Shown: positions 1-8,270, numbered from the stretch's first letter. The stretch is 13,536 nt of DNA from Candidatus Peregrinibacteria bacterium CG11_big_fil_rev_8_21_14_0_20_46_8 (GCA_002796025.1 PCVQ01000044.1:16247-29782), one strand, 5' to 3'. Notes: a model not told the origin generated them from the sequence alone. Translations and numbers: made by a program.

Positions 1-2936
1 ATGTGGAAGGTGCGCATAGTCAGCTGGGTACCCGGCTCACCGATTGATTGCGCGGCAATAATGCCGACTGCGGTACCGATTTCTACCGGACGGTTTGTAC
101 AGAGATCGATACCGTAGCAGAGTTGGCATACGCCATTTTCGGATTGGCAAGTGACAATCGAGCGGAGTTTAACTTCTTCAACTTTCGCTTTTGTAATGAC
201 TTCGAGCTTGGCTTTGTCGATCTGTGTCTCCGTATCGATAAGTACTTCTCCACTTTTTGGATCTGCAACTGGAGCCGCCAGTGTGCGTCCAAAAATTTTG
301 CTTTCGAACTCGTCAGAGCGAATATTAGCGAGCTCGCTCTTTTTGATGGTAATTGATTCGGGTGCTCCGCAATCATTTTCTTTTACAATAATATCTTGTA
401 CGGCATCGACGAGGCGGCGGGTAAGATAGCCGGCTTCGGCAGTCTTAAGCGCAGTATCCGATTTGCCTTTACGTCCGCCGTGCGTTGCAATGAAGTATTC
501 AAGAATGGTAAACCCTTCTTTGAGGTTCGACTTAATTGGCAGCTCAATGGTTTTGCCGGCAGGGTTTGCTACGAGACCTTTCATACCGCAGAGCTGAGTA
601 ACTTGTCCCCAGTTACCGCGGGCACCGGAATTCACCATGTAGTGAATGTCGTTATTCGGCGTAATTGCCGATTGCATCGCATCGGTAATAAGCGACTTTG
701 CATCAGACCAGACTTGAATCGTGTGCATGTATCGCTCGTAGTCGGTAACAAGACCTTTCCAGTATTGATCGTTAATCTTCTTAATAACTTCGGAAGCATC
801 GTTAATAATACGCTCTTTGTCGTCTGGAATAATCATGTCTTGCGCACCGATGGTAAGACCGGACTTTGTTGCAAATTTAAATCCAATGCGCTTGATCTCA
901 TCGGCAAGTTTGGCGGTCGTCTCTTCACCGCAAAGCTCATAGCTTTGGGCGACGAGATTATTCAGCGCCTTCTTGTTCATTGTTTGATTTAAGTAGCGCA
1001 GCTTCTCGGGCAAGAAAGTATTAAAGATAAGCCGACCGATCGTTGTTTCGACAATTTCAGTTGTAGTGTTCTCTCCTTCGCCGACTGTAATTCGTGCCTT
1101 AATTGGTGCCTGCAGGTGAGCATGGCCGAGACGATATGCAGTAATCGCTTCGTTTGCATCGGCAAAGATCATGCCCTCGCCCTTTGCTCCCGGTGTTACA
1201 TTTGTAAGATAGTAACAGCCAAGAATCATATCTTGTGTTGGTGTAACGGTTGGTTCACCGGCCGAAGGCTTGAGCAGATTTCGCGCCGAAGAGATGAGAT
1301 TTTTTGCTTCACGCTGTGCCGGTTGAGAGAGGGGAACGTGAACCGCCATTTGGTCTCCGTCAAAGTCTGCATTAAATGCTGCACATACCAGCGGGTGAAT
1401 TTGGATCGCCTTACCTTCTACAAGTACCGGCTGGAAGGCCTGAATACCGAGACGGTGCAGTGTTGGCGCGCGGTTCAGGAGTACATAGTGTTCTTTAGTA
1501 ACATCTTCCAAAATGTCCCAAACTTCTTTGCGGTTTGCCGAAATGAGCTTCTCTGCATTTTTAATATTGTGTGCATAGCCGTCACGAATGAGGCGGCCGA
1601 TAACAAACGGACGGAAAAGTTCGAGCGCCATAATTTTTGGCAGACCGCACTGATTGAGTTTGAGACGCGGACCGATAACGATAACTGAACGGCCGGAGTA
1701 GTCGACGCGCTTTCCGAGAAGGTTTTGGCGGAAGCGGCCCTGCTTACCCTTGAGCATGTCAGAGAGTGAGCGAAGTTTGCGCTTGTCGCCGGTATTCAAA
1801 ACAATTTTTCCGCTGCGGGCGCTGTTGTTGAGCAGAGTATCGACAGCTTCTTGCAGCATACGCTTCTCATTGCGGCAGATAACTTCCGGCGCACCAATGG
1901 TCATAAGTTTCTTAAGACGATTGTTGCGGTTAATAACGCGGCGGTAGAGGTCGTTCAAATCCGAAGCGGCGAAACGTCCGCCATCGAGCTGTACCATCGG
2001 TCGCAGATCCGGCGGGATAACCGGCAAGACCGACATGACCATCCACTCCGGTTTAATATTTGCTTTGAGTAGTGATCCGCAAAGTTTAATGCGCTTAATG
2101 AGTTTTTTCTGCTTCTGCCCCGAAGACTTTTTAAGATCTTCATTGAGCTGATCGATGAGTTTATCGAGATCGATATTTTCTATAATTTGGCGAATCGATT
2201 CAGCACCGGTGCTGGCTTGGAACACATGTCCAAACTTCATCGACATATCGCGGTAGAGAAGTTCAGAGAGTACTTTACCCGTAGCAAGTGATTCGAGCTC
2301 GTCACGCGCGGTTGTGTGCTGTTCGGTGAGTTCTTCGATGCGGCGTGCTCCATCCGCCTCAATTTGCTCCCGCTCTTTTTTGTCTTCTGCAGCCTTTGCC
2401 TTTTCTTTGGTCTCGTCCTGAATTTTTTTCTTATAGTTTTTGAATTCGGTAAGTAGCTGCTCCTTTGCTTCTGCTTTTGCCTCTTCATCAACGGCAATAA
2501 CAATATATGCGGCAAAGTAAACAACATGTTCGATCGTCTTAATCGGCAGATCGAGCAGGAGACCGATGCGGCTTGGTGTAGAGCGAAGGAACCAAATATG
2601 TGTAACCGGAACTGCTAGTTTAATGTGTCCCATTCGGTCTCGGCGAACAGACGACCGGGTTACCTCTACGCCGCATTTTTCACAAATTACTCCCTTATAA
2701 CGAATGCGCTTGTACTTGCCGCAGTAACACTCCCAGTTTTTTGTCGGACCAAAAATGCGCTCACAAAAGAGGCCGTCCCGTTCCGGTTTTTGCGTGCGGT
2801 AATTAATTGTTTCCGGCTTCTTTACCTCACCATGAGACCACGACAAAATTTCTTCCGGCGATGCTACGCCAAGAGAGATTGCATCGAAGTTGTTAATGCT
2901 CGGTTCGTTGTTTGGGACTTTTTGATCGTTGTGCAT
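1..2936 (-). CDS. rpoC: RNA polymerase beta' subunit, 3' part cut by window edge
   Basis: This is the beta' subunit, which holds the catalytic magnesium of RNA polymerase. About 978 residues are visible and the frame is open to base 1. Zinc-binding domain 1 shows C70, C72, C85 and C88. The catalytic loop NADFDGD is at residues 522-528 with all three aspartates. Zinc site 2 is C856, C930, C937 and C940. The visible part ends inside the trigger-loop start, at QLTMRTFH. Residues about 150-218 form a Lys/Glu-rich, probably coiled-coil insertion before the conserved clamp core, like the longer form seen in Actinobacteria. The ATG at 2936 is the only reasonable start, because an in-frame TAA lies three codons upstream (ATT, CTC and TCT intervene) and the conserved N-terminus follows. 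There is no Shine-Dalgarno site. The ssb stop lies 30 nt upstream, so the gene is probably read from the rpoB promoter. Identity is certain; the C-terminal part lies outside the window. Confidence 0.98.
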   Translation of the reverse strand, partial: MHNDQKVPNNEPSINNFDAISLGVASPEEILSWSHGEVKKPETINYRTQKPERDGLFCERIFGPTKNWECYCGKYKRIRYKGVICEKCGVEVTRSSVRRDRMGHIKLAVPVTHIWFLRSTPSRIGLLLDLPIKTIEHVVYFAAYIVIAVDEEAKAEAKEQLLTEFKNYKKKIQDETKEKAKAAEDKKEREQIEADGARRIEELTEQHTTARDELESLATGKVLSELLYRDMSMKFGHVFQASTGAESIRQIIENIDLDKLIDQLNEDLKKSSGQKQKKLIKRIKLCGSLLKANIKPEWMVMSVLPVIPPDLRPMVQLDGGRFAASDLNDLYRRVINRNNRLKKLMTIGAPEVICRNEKRMLQEAVDTLLNNSARSGKIVLNTGDKRKLRSLSDMLKGKQGRFRQNLLGKRVDYSGRSVIVIGPRLKLNQCGLPKIMALELFRPFVIGRLIRDGYAHNIKNAEKLISANRKEVWDILEDVTKEHYVLLNRAPTLHRLGIQAFQPVLVEGKAIQIHPLVCAAFNADFDGDQMAVHVPLSQPAQREAKNLISSARNLLKPSAGEPTVTPTQDMILGCYYLTNVTPGAKGEGMIFADANEAITAYRLGHAHLQAPIKARITVGEGENTTTEIVETTIGRLIFNTFLPEKLRYLNQTMNKKALNNLVAQSYELCGEETTAKLADEIKRIGFKFATKSGLTIGAQDMIIPDDKERIINDASEVIKKINDQYWKGLVTDYERYMHTIQVWSDAKSLITDAMQSAITPNNDIHYMVNSGARGNWGQVTQLCGMKGLVANPAGKTIELPIKSNLKEGFTILEYFIATHGGRKGKSDTALKTAEAGYLTRRLVDAVQDIIVKENDCGAPESITIKKSELANIRSDEFESKIFGRTLAAPVADPKSGEVLIDTETQIDKAKLEVITKAKVEEVKLRSIVTCQSENGVCQLCYGIDLCTNRPVEIGTAVGIIAAQSIGEPGTQLTMRTFH

Positions 2937-2966
2937 AATGAGAGATTAAATGTAATTAGGAGAGAG

Positions 2967-3479
2967 TTACGCTACTTGGTTCTCGCTCACAAGGCCGGGG
3001 ATTTCGTCGGACGTGAGATCGAGGTCGCCGTGCATGCGCTCTTTATTTTTAAGCTCGCTCGGCTCACAACCGGCAGAGCCGGATTGTTCGCCTTCGCTGC
3101 GCATTCGCGCTGTGCGTTCATTAATATTTTCACCATTACTGCTGTCTTCACGTTTGTCGAGCATAATGAGCTCCTCGGCAACAATTTCTGTGCGGTACCG
3201 CTTGAGGCCGGTTGCATCGTCCCAGCTTCTGGTTTTGAGATAACCTTCGATGTAGACCAGCTTTCCTTTTTTTAAATATTGCTCGCATCGCTCAGCAAGA
3301 CGACCCCAACATACAACATCGTGAAACTCGGTTGATTGTTGCTTACGCCCGTCATTAGTGGTCCATTCGCGATTGGTGGCAATGGCGAATGTTGTAATGT
3401 GCTGGTCATTTGGAGTAACGCGCATTTCAGGATCGCGCGTTAGATTTCCAATGAGTACTACTTTATTAACTGATCGCAT
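2967..3479 (-). CDS. ssb: Single-stranded DNA-binding protein, located between rpoB and rpoC
   Basis: This 170-residue protein coats single-stranded DNA in replication, recombination and repair. Residues 1-108 are a clear OB fold that opens with the family signature (NKVVLIGNLTRDPE), with aromatic residues W39, W58 and W86 near the places where SSBs stack on DNA. Residues 109-151 are a hydrophilic linker. The family normally ends in an acidic tip close to DDDIPF that docks partner proteins. Here the acidic DEIP (158-161) is followed by nine further residues, GLVSENQVA, so the tip is neither terminal nor ended by Phe. Removing one C from the CCCC run at 2997-3000 would instead end the protein as DEIPAL. 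The start is 25 nt after the rpoB stop and the stop is 30 nt before rpoC, all on one strand, so co-transcription is likely. No Shine-Dalgarno site is visible. Confidence 0.96.
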   Translation of the reverse strand: MRSVNKVVLIGNLTRDPEMRVTPNDQHITTFAIATNREWTTNDGRKQQSTEFHDVVCWGRLAERCEQYLKKGKLVYIEGYLKTRSWDDATGLKRYRTEIVAEELIMLDKREDSSNGENINERTARMRSEGEQSGSAGCEPSELKNKERMHGDLDLTSDEIPGLVSENQVA

Positions 3480-3504
3480 TTGAAGTTTGGTTAATTGGTT
3501 ATTT

Positions 3505-6500
3505 CTACAGCTCAGCTTCCGTTGCAGCCTCCTCTTCTTCTAATTCGGCATCGGTTGCTTCGAGTTCTTCTTCGGTTTCCATATCGTCGAGTTCACCCTT
3601 CTCAGGTCCATTGGCGGCCATTTCACGCTTTACTTTCTCATCGATCTCTTTGTCGAGTTTGCTTGCCTCAAGTTCTTCGGCTTCATCTGGCGTTTCCAGA
3701 ACTTCTTCCGGTTCAACTTCATCTTCACGATTGAGCTTGAGAAGATTGACCGAGAGACCAAGACTTTGAAGTTCTTTTACTAAGACGTTAAAGCTTTCTG
3801 GTGTTCGGGGTTTCTTAATACTTTCGCCCTTAACAATCGATTCGTAGGCTTTTGCACGGCCGTATACGTCGTCCGACTTAATCGTCAGCATTTCTTGCAA
3901 CGTATGCGCGGCACCATATGCTTCGAGCGCCCATACCTCCATCTCACCAAAGCGCTGACCGCCATGTTGTGCTTTACCACCCAATGGCTGCTGGGTAACA
4001 AGAGAGTAAGGACCAACAGAGCGTGCGTGGATTTTATCTTCAATCAAATGGCTCAACTTCATGATGTAGGTAATACCCACCGTTGTCGGACGATCGAATG
4101 GTTCGCCGGTAAAGCCGTCGAAGAGCTGTACTTTGCCGCTCGGCGGCAGTTTTGCTTTCTTCATAAGCTCATCCATCTCTTCACCGGTTGCACCATTGAG
4201 GGCAGGTGTTGCAACGGTAATACCCAATTCTTGTGCGGCCCAGCCCAAGTGCGTTTCGAGAATTTGCCCGATGTTCATACGGCTGGCTACACCAAGCGGA
4301 TTCAAGATAATATCAACCGGAGTTCCGTCTGGTAAGAACGGCATATTTTCCGAGGGAACGATGAGCGAAATAATACCTTTATTACCGTGCCGTCCGGCAA
4401 CTTTATCACCGATAGAGATTTTGCGGGTCTGTGCAACAGAAACGCGGATCTGTTTATTAACGCCTGTTGGAAGTTCGTCTCCCTCTTTGCGTGTGAAAAT
4501 TTGTACATCAACAACTTTACCACTCGCACCGCCGGGCATGCGCAGAGAAGTATCTTTTACATCGCGGGCTTTGTCGCCAAAGATGGCACGAAGCAACCGC
4601 TCTTCTGCGGTAAGCTCAGTTTCACCTTTAGGAGTAATCTTACCAACGAGAATCGCACCCTCTTCAACTTGAGCGCCGATTCGCACAATACCATTTTCAT
4701 CCAAATCTTTGAGACGGCCTTCGCCCACATTCGGAATGTCGCGGGTAATCACTTCGGGGCCGAGCTTAGTATCGCGCACATCCATGGTGTAGTTTTCGAT
4801 ATGCACAGAATCAAAGATGCCGTCTCGCACAAGCCGGTCGGAGATGATGACCGCATCTTCAAAGTTGTATCCGTGCCATGACATGTAGGCAACGAGGAGA
4901 TTTTGTCCCAGTGCAAGCTCGCCGTTTTCGGTTGAAGGTCCGTCGGCAAGTACATCGCCCTTCTTCACTTTCGCGCCTTTGTTGACCCGTGCGATTTGGT
5001 GAATACATGTGCCTTGATTGCTGCGTGTGTAGTTGCGAAGATTGTAGGTGACTTTGCGTCCGCTGTCGTAAATTACAGAGATTTCGCGAGCATCAACATA
5101 CGATACAACGCCGCTCTCTTCTGCCATAGTTACTTGACCGGAGCTCTTTGCAACGACCTCTTCCATACCGGTACCAACGACAGGTGCATGCGGATGCACA
5201 AGCGATACTGCCTGGCGTTGCATGTTTGAACCCATCGATGCACGAGTGTTGTCATCGTGTTCAAGGAAGGGGATAAGGGCCGTAGTTTCAGAAATAATCT
5301 GTTTTGGAGAGACGTCAATATGCGTTACTTCGTTTGTATGAGAGAGTTGCGGTTCGCCATTTGCACGTGCCGCAACGCGGGTTTGTGTAAACTCTTCATT
5401 TTCATTTAATTCAGAGTTTGCCTGCGCAATGGTGAATTTCCGTTCAGCATCGGCATCGTAATATTCAACATTTGTTGTTACGTGGGGCTTTACTTTGACT
5501 TCTTGCTTATCTTTGAGTGCAGTAATTTTTTTAGCAATTTTTTCATCGATGAGCGTGCTCGATTTAGCAATGACGGTGCCTCCGCTCTTTATCTCTTCGT
5601 TTAAGCGATGTCCGGTAAGGTCGCGCATAGTATTGCGGACAGTATGCGAAACTGACCGGAACGGTGTTTCGATAAAGCCATAGTCATTTACGCGGGCATA
5701 CGTTGCAAGGTGCACGACAAGGCCGATATTCGGACCTTCTGGTGTGGCAATCGGGCAAATGCGGCCATAGTGCGATGGATGCACGTCACGAACATCGAAG
5801 CTCGCACGTTCGCGGGATAAACCGCCGGGGCCCATTGCAGAGAGACGGCGCTTATGCGCAAGCTCGGCAAGGGGATTGGTCTGATCCATAAACTGCGAAA
5901 GCTGTGAACTCGCGAAGAATTCACGAAGTGCAGCAGTAATCGGACGTGAGTTGATAAGTTGCGTCGGTGTAACGGTATCGAGATCCATTACCGTCATACG
6001 ATCTTTTGCAATACGGTCGGTTCGCAATAAGCCTACCCGGAATTTATTTTGAACGAGCTCTCCAACCGCGCGGATGCGTCGGTTGCTCAAGTGGTCAATA
6101 TCATCCGGACGCTCTTCTTTATTATTAAGGCGAATGAGATATTTTAAAATTTGCACAAGGTCCGCAACTTGGAATGTGTGATACTCCTTAGTATTTGGCG
6201 TATCGATACCAAAGCGGCGGTTCAGTTTATAGCGCGCAACAGCGCCCATATCGTATTTGCGATAGTCGAAGAACATCGATTGGATAAGCGATTTTGCATT
6301 TTCTGGAGTTGCAAGGTCGCCGGGACGAATCTTGCGGTAAATTTGCTGATACGCCTCGTCTACTGTTTTAGAAGGATCCTTTTCGAGCGTTGCAAGAATG
6401 TAATCTACTTCGGGATTTGTATTCTCGTCCGCGAAGAGTTCCATAATCTCTTTATCAGTCTCATAGCCGAAGACGCGCAACAAGCTCGTGATTGGGATTT

Positions 6501-7323
6501 TGCGCTTACGGTCGATCTTAACAGTAATAATTCCTTTTTTATCGGTTTCAATTTCGAGCCACGCACCGCGTTTTGGAATAATTTTCGCATTATTATACTG
6601 CGGGTACAGCGGATTTTTTGCGAAGAAGACACCCGGGCTGCGGACGATCTGACTTACCACCACGCGCTCGATACCATTGATAATGAAGGTACCGCGGTCG
6701 GTCATGAGCGGGATTGAACCTAAAAAGACATCCTGCTCTTTAATTTCACCGCTCTCTTTATTAATAAGCTGAACGTGAACCTTGAGCGTTGCCTCATAGG
6801 TAAGATTCTTGTTTTTTGCAATATCGGGGCTGTACTTCGGCTCGCCGAGCGAGTGTTCCAAAAAGTGCAGTTCAAGTTTTTTACCTGAGAAGTCGCTGAC
6901 CGGTGTAATTTCATCTAAAAGATCGCGAATGCCCTCTTCGAGAAACCATGAGTACGAGCGCAGCTGAATTTCAATAAGATTCGGCAGCTTTACATTTTCC
7001 TGTTTCCCACCAAGAAATTGGCGATTTGTTCTACCCGTAATAACCTCCATGCTGTCGATGTTCGGCAGATAAGTGTCGATCTTTGTCTTCTTATATTTGG
7101 GAGCGGTTTGCTTTAGGCTGATGCGCTTTGGCGTTGCACTCGGCTTCGCTTTACCAGCTGGCTCCTTCTTCGCTACAACCTTTTTAGTCTGCCCCGCCTT
7201 GGCGGTGGGTGCAGCTGCCTTTATAACTTTTGCAGAAGAAGGCTTCTTTGTAGAAGTCTTGCTCGTTACTTTCTTATTATTTTTCTTCACCGCTTTCTTT
7301 GCAGGAGCTTTTTTCTTAGCCAT
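3505..7323 (-). CDS. rpoB: RNA polymerase beta subunit with basic N-terminal and acidic C-terminal extensions
   Basis: This 1272-residue beta subunit forms one side of the polymerase active cleft. The conserved core starts near residue 110 (KLPNLIEIQLRSYSWF). The rifampicin-pocket segment is residues 469-501 (FFASSQLSQFMDQ onward) and 524-536 (PIATPEGPNIGLV). Active-site segments GYNFEDAVI and VAGRHGNKG and the C-terminal clamp region GGQRFGEMEVWALEAYGA are intact. Residues 1-80 are a Lys/Ala-rich tail with 26 Lys, 1 Arg and a single Glu. Residues 1196-1272 are an acidic tail with 34 Asp/Glu in 77. Neither is part of the standard fold. The ATG at 7323 is supported by a good promoter about 80 bp upstream. 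An internal start at Met92 would remove the basic tail but has no ribosome site either. The rplKAJL genes that often precede rpoB are not here. The gene ends in TAG, 25 nt before ssb. Confidence 0.98.
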   Translation of the reverse strand: MAKKKAPAKKAVKKNNKKVTSKTSTKKPSSAKVIKAAAPTAKAGQTKKVVAKKEPAGKAKPSATPKRISLKQTAPKYKKTKIDTYLPNIDSMEVITGRTNRQFLGGKQENVKLPNLIEIQLRSYSWFLEEGIRDLLDEITPVSDFSGKKLELHFLEHSLGEPKYSPDIAKNKNLTYEATLKVHVQLINKESGEIKEQDVFLGSIPLMTDRGTFIINGIERVVVSQIVRSPGVFFAKNPLYPQYNNAKIIPKRGAWLEIETDKKGIITVKIDRKRKIPITSLLRVFGYETDKEIMELFADENTNPEVDYILATLEKDPSKTVDEAYQQIYRKIRPGDLATPENAKSLIQSMFFDYRKYDMGAVARYKLNRRFGIDTPNTKEYHTFQVADLVQILKYLIRLNNKEERPDDIDHLSNRRIRAVGELVQNKFRVGLLRTDRIAKDRMTVMDLDTVTPTQLINSRPITAALREFFASSQLSQFMDQTNPLAELAHKRRLSAMGPGGLSRERASFDVRDVHPSHYGRICPIATPEGPNIGLVVHLATYARVNDYGFIETPFRSVSHTVRNTMRDLTGHRLNEEIKSGGTVIAKSSTLIDEKIAKKITALKDKQEVKVKPHVTTNVEYYDADAERKFTIAQANSELNENEEFTQTRVAARANGEPQLSHTNEVTHIDVSPKQIISETTALIPFLEHDDNTRASMGSNMQRQAVSLVHPHAPVVGTGMEEVVAKSSGQVTMAEESGVVSYVDAREISVIYDSGRKVTYNLRNYTRSNQGTCIHQIARVNKGAKVKKGDVLADGPSTENGELALGQNLLVAYMSWHGYNFEDAVIISDRLVRDGIFDSVHIENYTMDVRDTKLGPEVITRDIPNVGEGRLKDLDENGIVRIGAQVEEGAILVGKITPKGETELTAEERLLRAIFGDKARDVKDTSLRMPGGASGKVVDVQIFTRKEGDELPTGVNKQIRVSVAQTRKISIGDKVAGRHGNKGIISLIVPSENMPFLPDGTPVDIILNPLGVASRMNIGQILETHLGWAAQELGITVATPALNGATGEEMDELMKKAKLPPSGKVQLFDGFTGEPFDRPTTVGITYIMKLSHLIEDKIHARSVGPYSLVTQQPLGGKAQHGGQRFGEMEVWALEAYGAAHTLQEMLTIKSDDVYGRAKAYESIVKGESIKKPRTPESFNVLVKELQSLGLSVNLLKLNREDEVEPEEVLETPDEAEELEASKLDKEIDEKVKREMAANGPEKGELDDMETEEELEATDAELEEEEAATEAEL

Positions 7324-7343
7324 GAGCGACCGGGATTTAATGA

Positions 7344-7364
7344 TGTAAAATGGAGAATTTTACA
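7344..7364. repeat. Perfect inverted repeat in the rpoB leader
   Basis: TGTAAAAT, five bases (GGAGA on the plus strand), then ATTTTACA: two perfect 8-bp arms. It lies 21-41 nt upstream of the rpoB ATG and downstream of the predicted promoter, so it would be in the transcribed leader. It could be an operator for a dimeric regulator or a weak AU-rich RNA hairpin. Each arm also resembles a -10 element. The symmetry is directly visible; the function is inference. Confidence 0.6.
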
Positions 7365-7404
7365 CCTTGTCAATCACAACTCACTCAGGATAGGTGCGAA
7401 GGCT

Positions 7405-7432
7405 ATTCTACTCACAAAAAGCCCGAAGTCAA
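7405..7432 (-). promoter_or_regulatory. Sigma-70-type promoter for rpoB-ssb-rpoC
   Basis: Read on the minus strand: TTGACT (7427-7432), 16-bp spacer, TAGAAT (7405-7410). Each hexamer matches the consensus at five of six positions. The expected transcript start is near 7398, giving a leader of about 75 nt before the rpoB ATG. No comparable promoter is obvious in the short gaps before ssb and rpoC. Confidence 0.7.
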
Positions 7433-7496
7433 ATCAAGTACGCGCTTGTGCTAAAAATGGCTTGACTAAAATAGCCTATATGTCAAAAACGAGCTT

Positions 7497-8249
7497 CTAT
7501 GCTTTGATATTCACAAAATACTCCTCATAAAAATCTTTACACTCCTTGAGATGCTTAATAACTTTTTCGTCGTCACCGGCCTGAATGTATTTCGGCGCAA
7601 TTTTAAAAGAAATTGCTCCTTTGTAGCCGTCTTGCTTGAGCTTTGTGAAGAAGCTTTCGAGTGGAAGTATGCCCTCGTCCGGCAGCTGATACCCCTTGCC
7701 GCGCTTTACATTCGAAACATGCACATGCACTAAAAATTTTGCTAATCCTTTATACACGCGGATCAAATCATCCTTTTTTTCGGCAACACGGGTCGTATCG
7801 AGTGCGGCATGTTTAAATTTGCGTAGCTCATTGAGATTATTCAGCGCATGTTCGGGAATAATGCCTAAGAGTGCTTTCGCCGGCGCATTTTCAAGCGCAA
7901 TAGAAATCTGCTCTTTTTGGCGAATCTTTGGAACTTCGGCAGTAAGCCACTTTGTATATTTAAAGTTAAAGATCTTCGGCGCCTGCACAACAATTATTTT
8001 ACTGCCAAGCTCTTTTGCCATCTCCACAGCTGCAAGAATTTGCTTTTGAGATGCATTTCCTGGTGTCTGCAAAGCAGTGACCGGCAGCTTATATGCATCG
8101 CTCAATTCTTTAATATAGGCGACATTAATGCTGTCGTAATCTTTTGGATTGAGTACTAAGTCGAGACCGTCGTATCCCGCCTCTTTTACAAAGCGAAAGA
8201 TGCGATTGAGGCCATAGCCCTTAAGAGAGTCAGAAGAAAGTGTGATCAT
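7497..8249 (-). CDS. Xylose isomerase-like TIM-barrel protein (sugar phosphate isomerase/epimerase family), metal site partly lost
   Basis: This 250-residue protein resembles the AP endonuclease family 2 / sugar isomerase TIM barrels, which use a divalent metal to isomerise or epimerise sugars. Supporting motifs run in the family order: GYDGLDLVL near the N-terminus, VVQAP (87-91), ALEN with Glu120, ALDTT with Asp151, HVHVSN with His175 and His177, then PDEGILPLESF and a final GAISFKI strand. Several usual ligands differ: Arg154 where DxxH has His, Asn180 where HxxD has Asp, and Lys216 where the last strand carries Glu. It may have changed substrate or lost catalysis. No signal peptide is visible, so it is probably cytoplasmic. 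It is preceded by its own promoter overlapping the serS stop and ends in TAG. The substrate cannot be read from the sequence. Confidence 0.85.
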   Translation of the reverse strand: MITLSSDSLKGYGLNRIFRFVKEAGYDGLDLVLNPKDYDSINVAYIKELSDAYKLPVTALQTPGNASQKQILAAVEMAKELGSKIIVVQAPKIFNFKYTKWLTAEVPKIRQKEQISIALENAPAKALLGIIPEHALNNLNELRKFKHAALDTTRVAEKKDDLIRVYKGLAKFLVHVHVSNVKRGKGYQLPDEGILPLESFFTKLKQDGYKGAISFKIAPKYIQAGDDEKVIKHLKECKDFYEEYFVNIKA

Positions 8250-8270
8250 ATGTGATTTTTATTTCTATTT

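Noticed and set aside
396..992. Plus-strand 198-codon frame opposite rpoC
   Set aside because: It lies wholly within the conserved rpoC coding region, and its sequence mirrors conserved RpoC codons.
2625..3275. Long plus-strand open frame opposite rpoC and ssb
   Set aside because: It overlaps two confidently identified genes on the other strand, has no recognisable domain, and its composition is that of an antisense frame.
7368..7373. TTGACA near the rpoB palindrome as a second promoter
   Set aside because: The best hexamers at proper spacing match the -10 consensus at no more than about half the positions.
7459..7476. Possible intrinsic terminator after the isomerase gene
   Set aside because: GGCT and AGCC arms of only 4 bp with a 10-nt loop and a broken T-run are too weak to call.
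7481..7486. Perfect TTGACA on the minus strand as a second rpoB -35
   Set aside because: No acceptable -10 hexamer lies 15-19 bp downstream.
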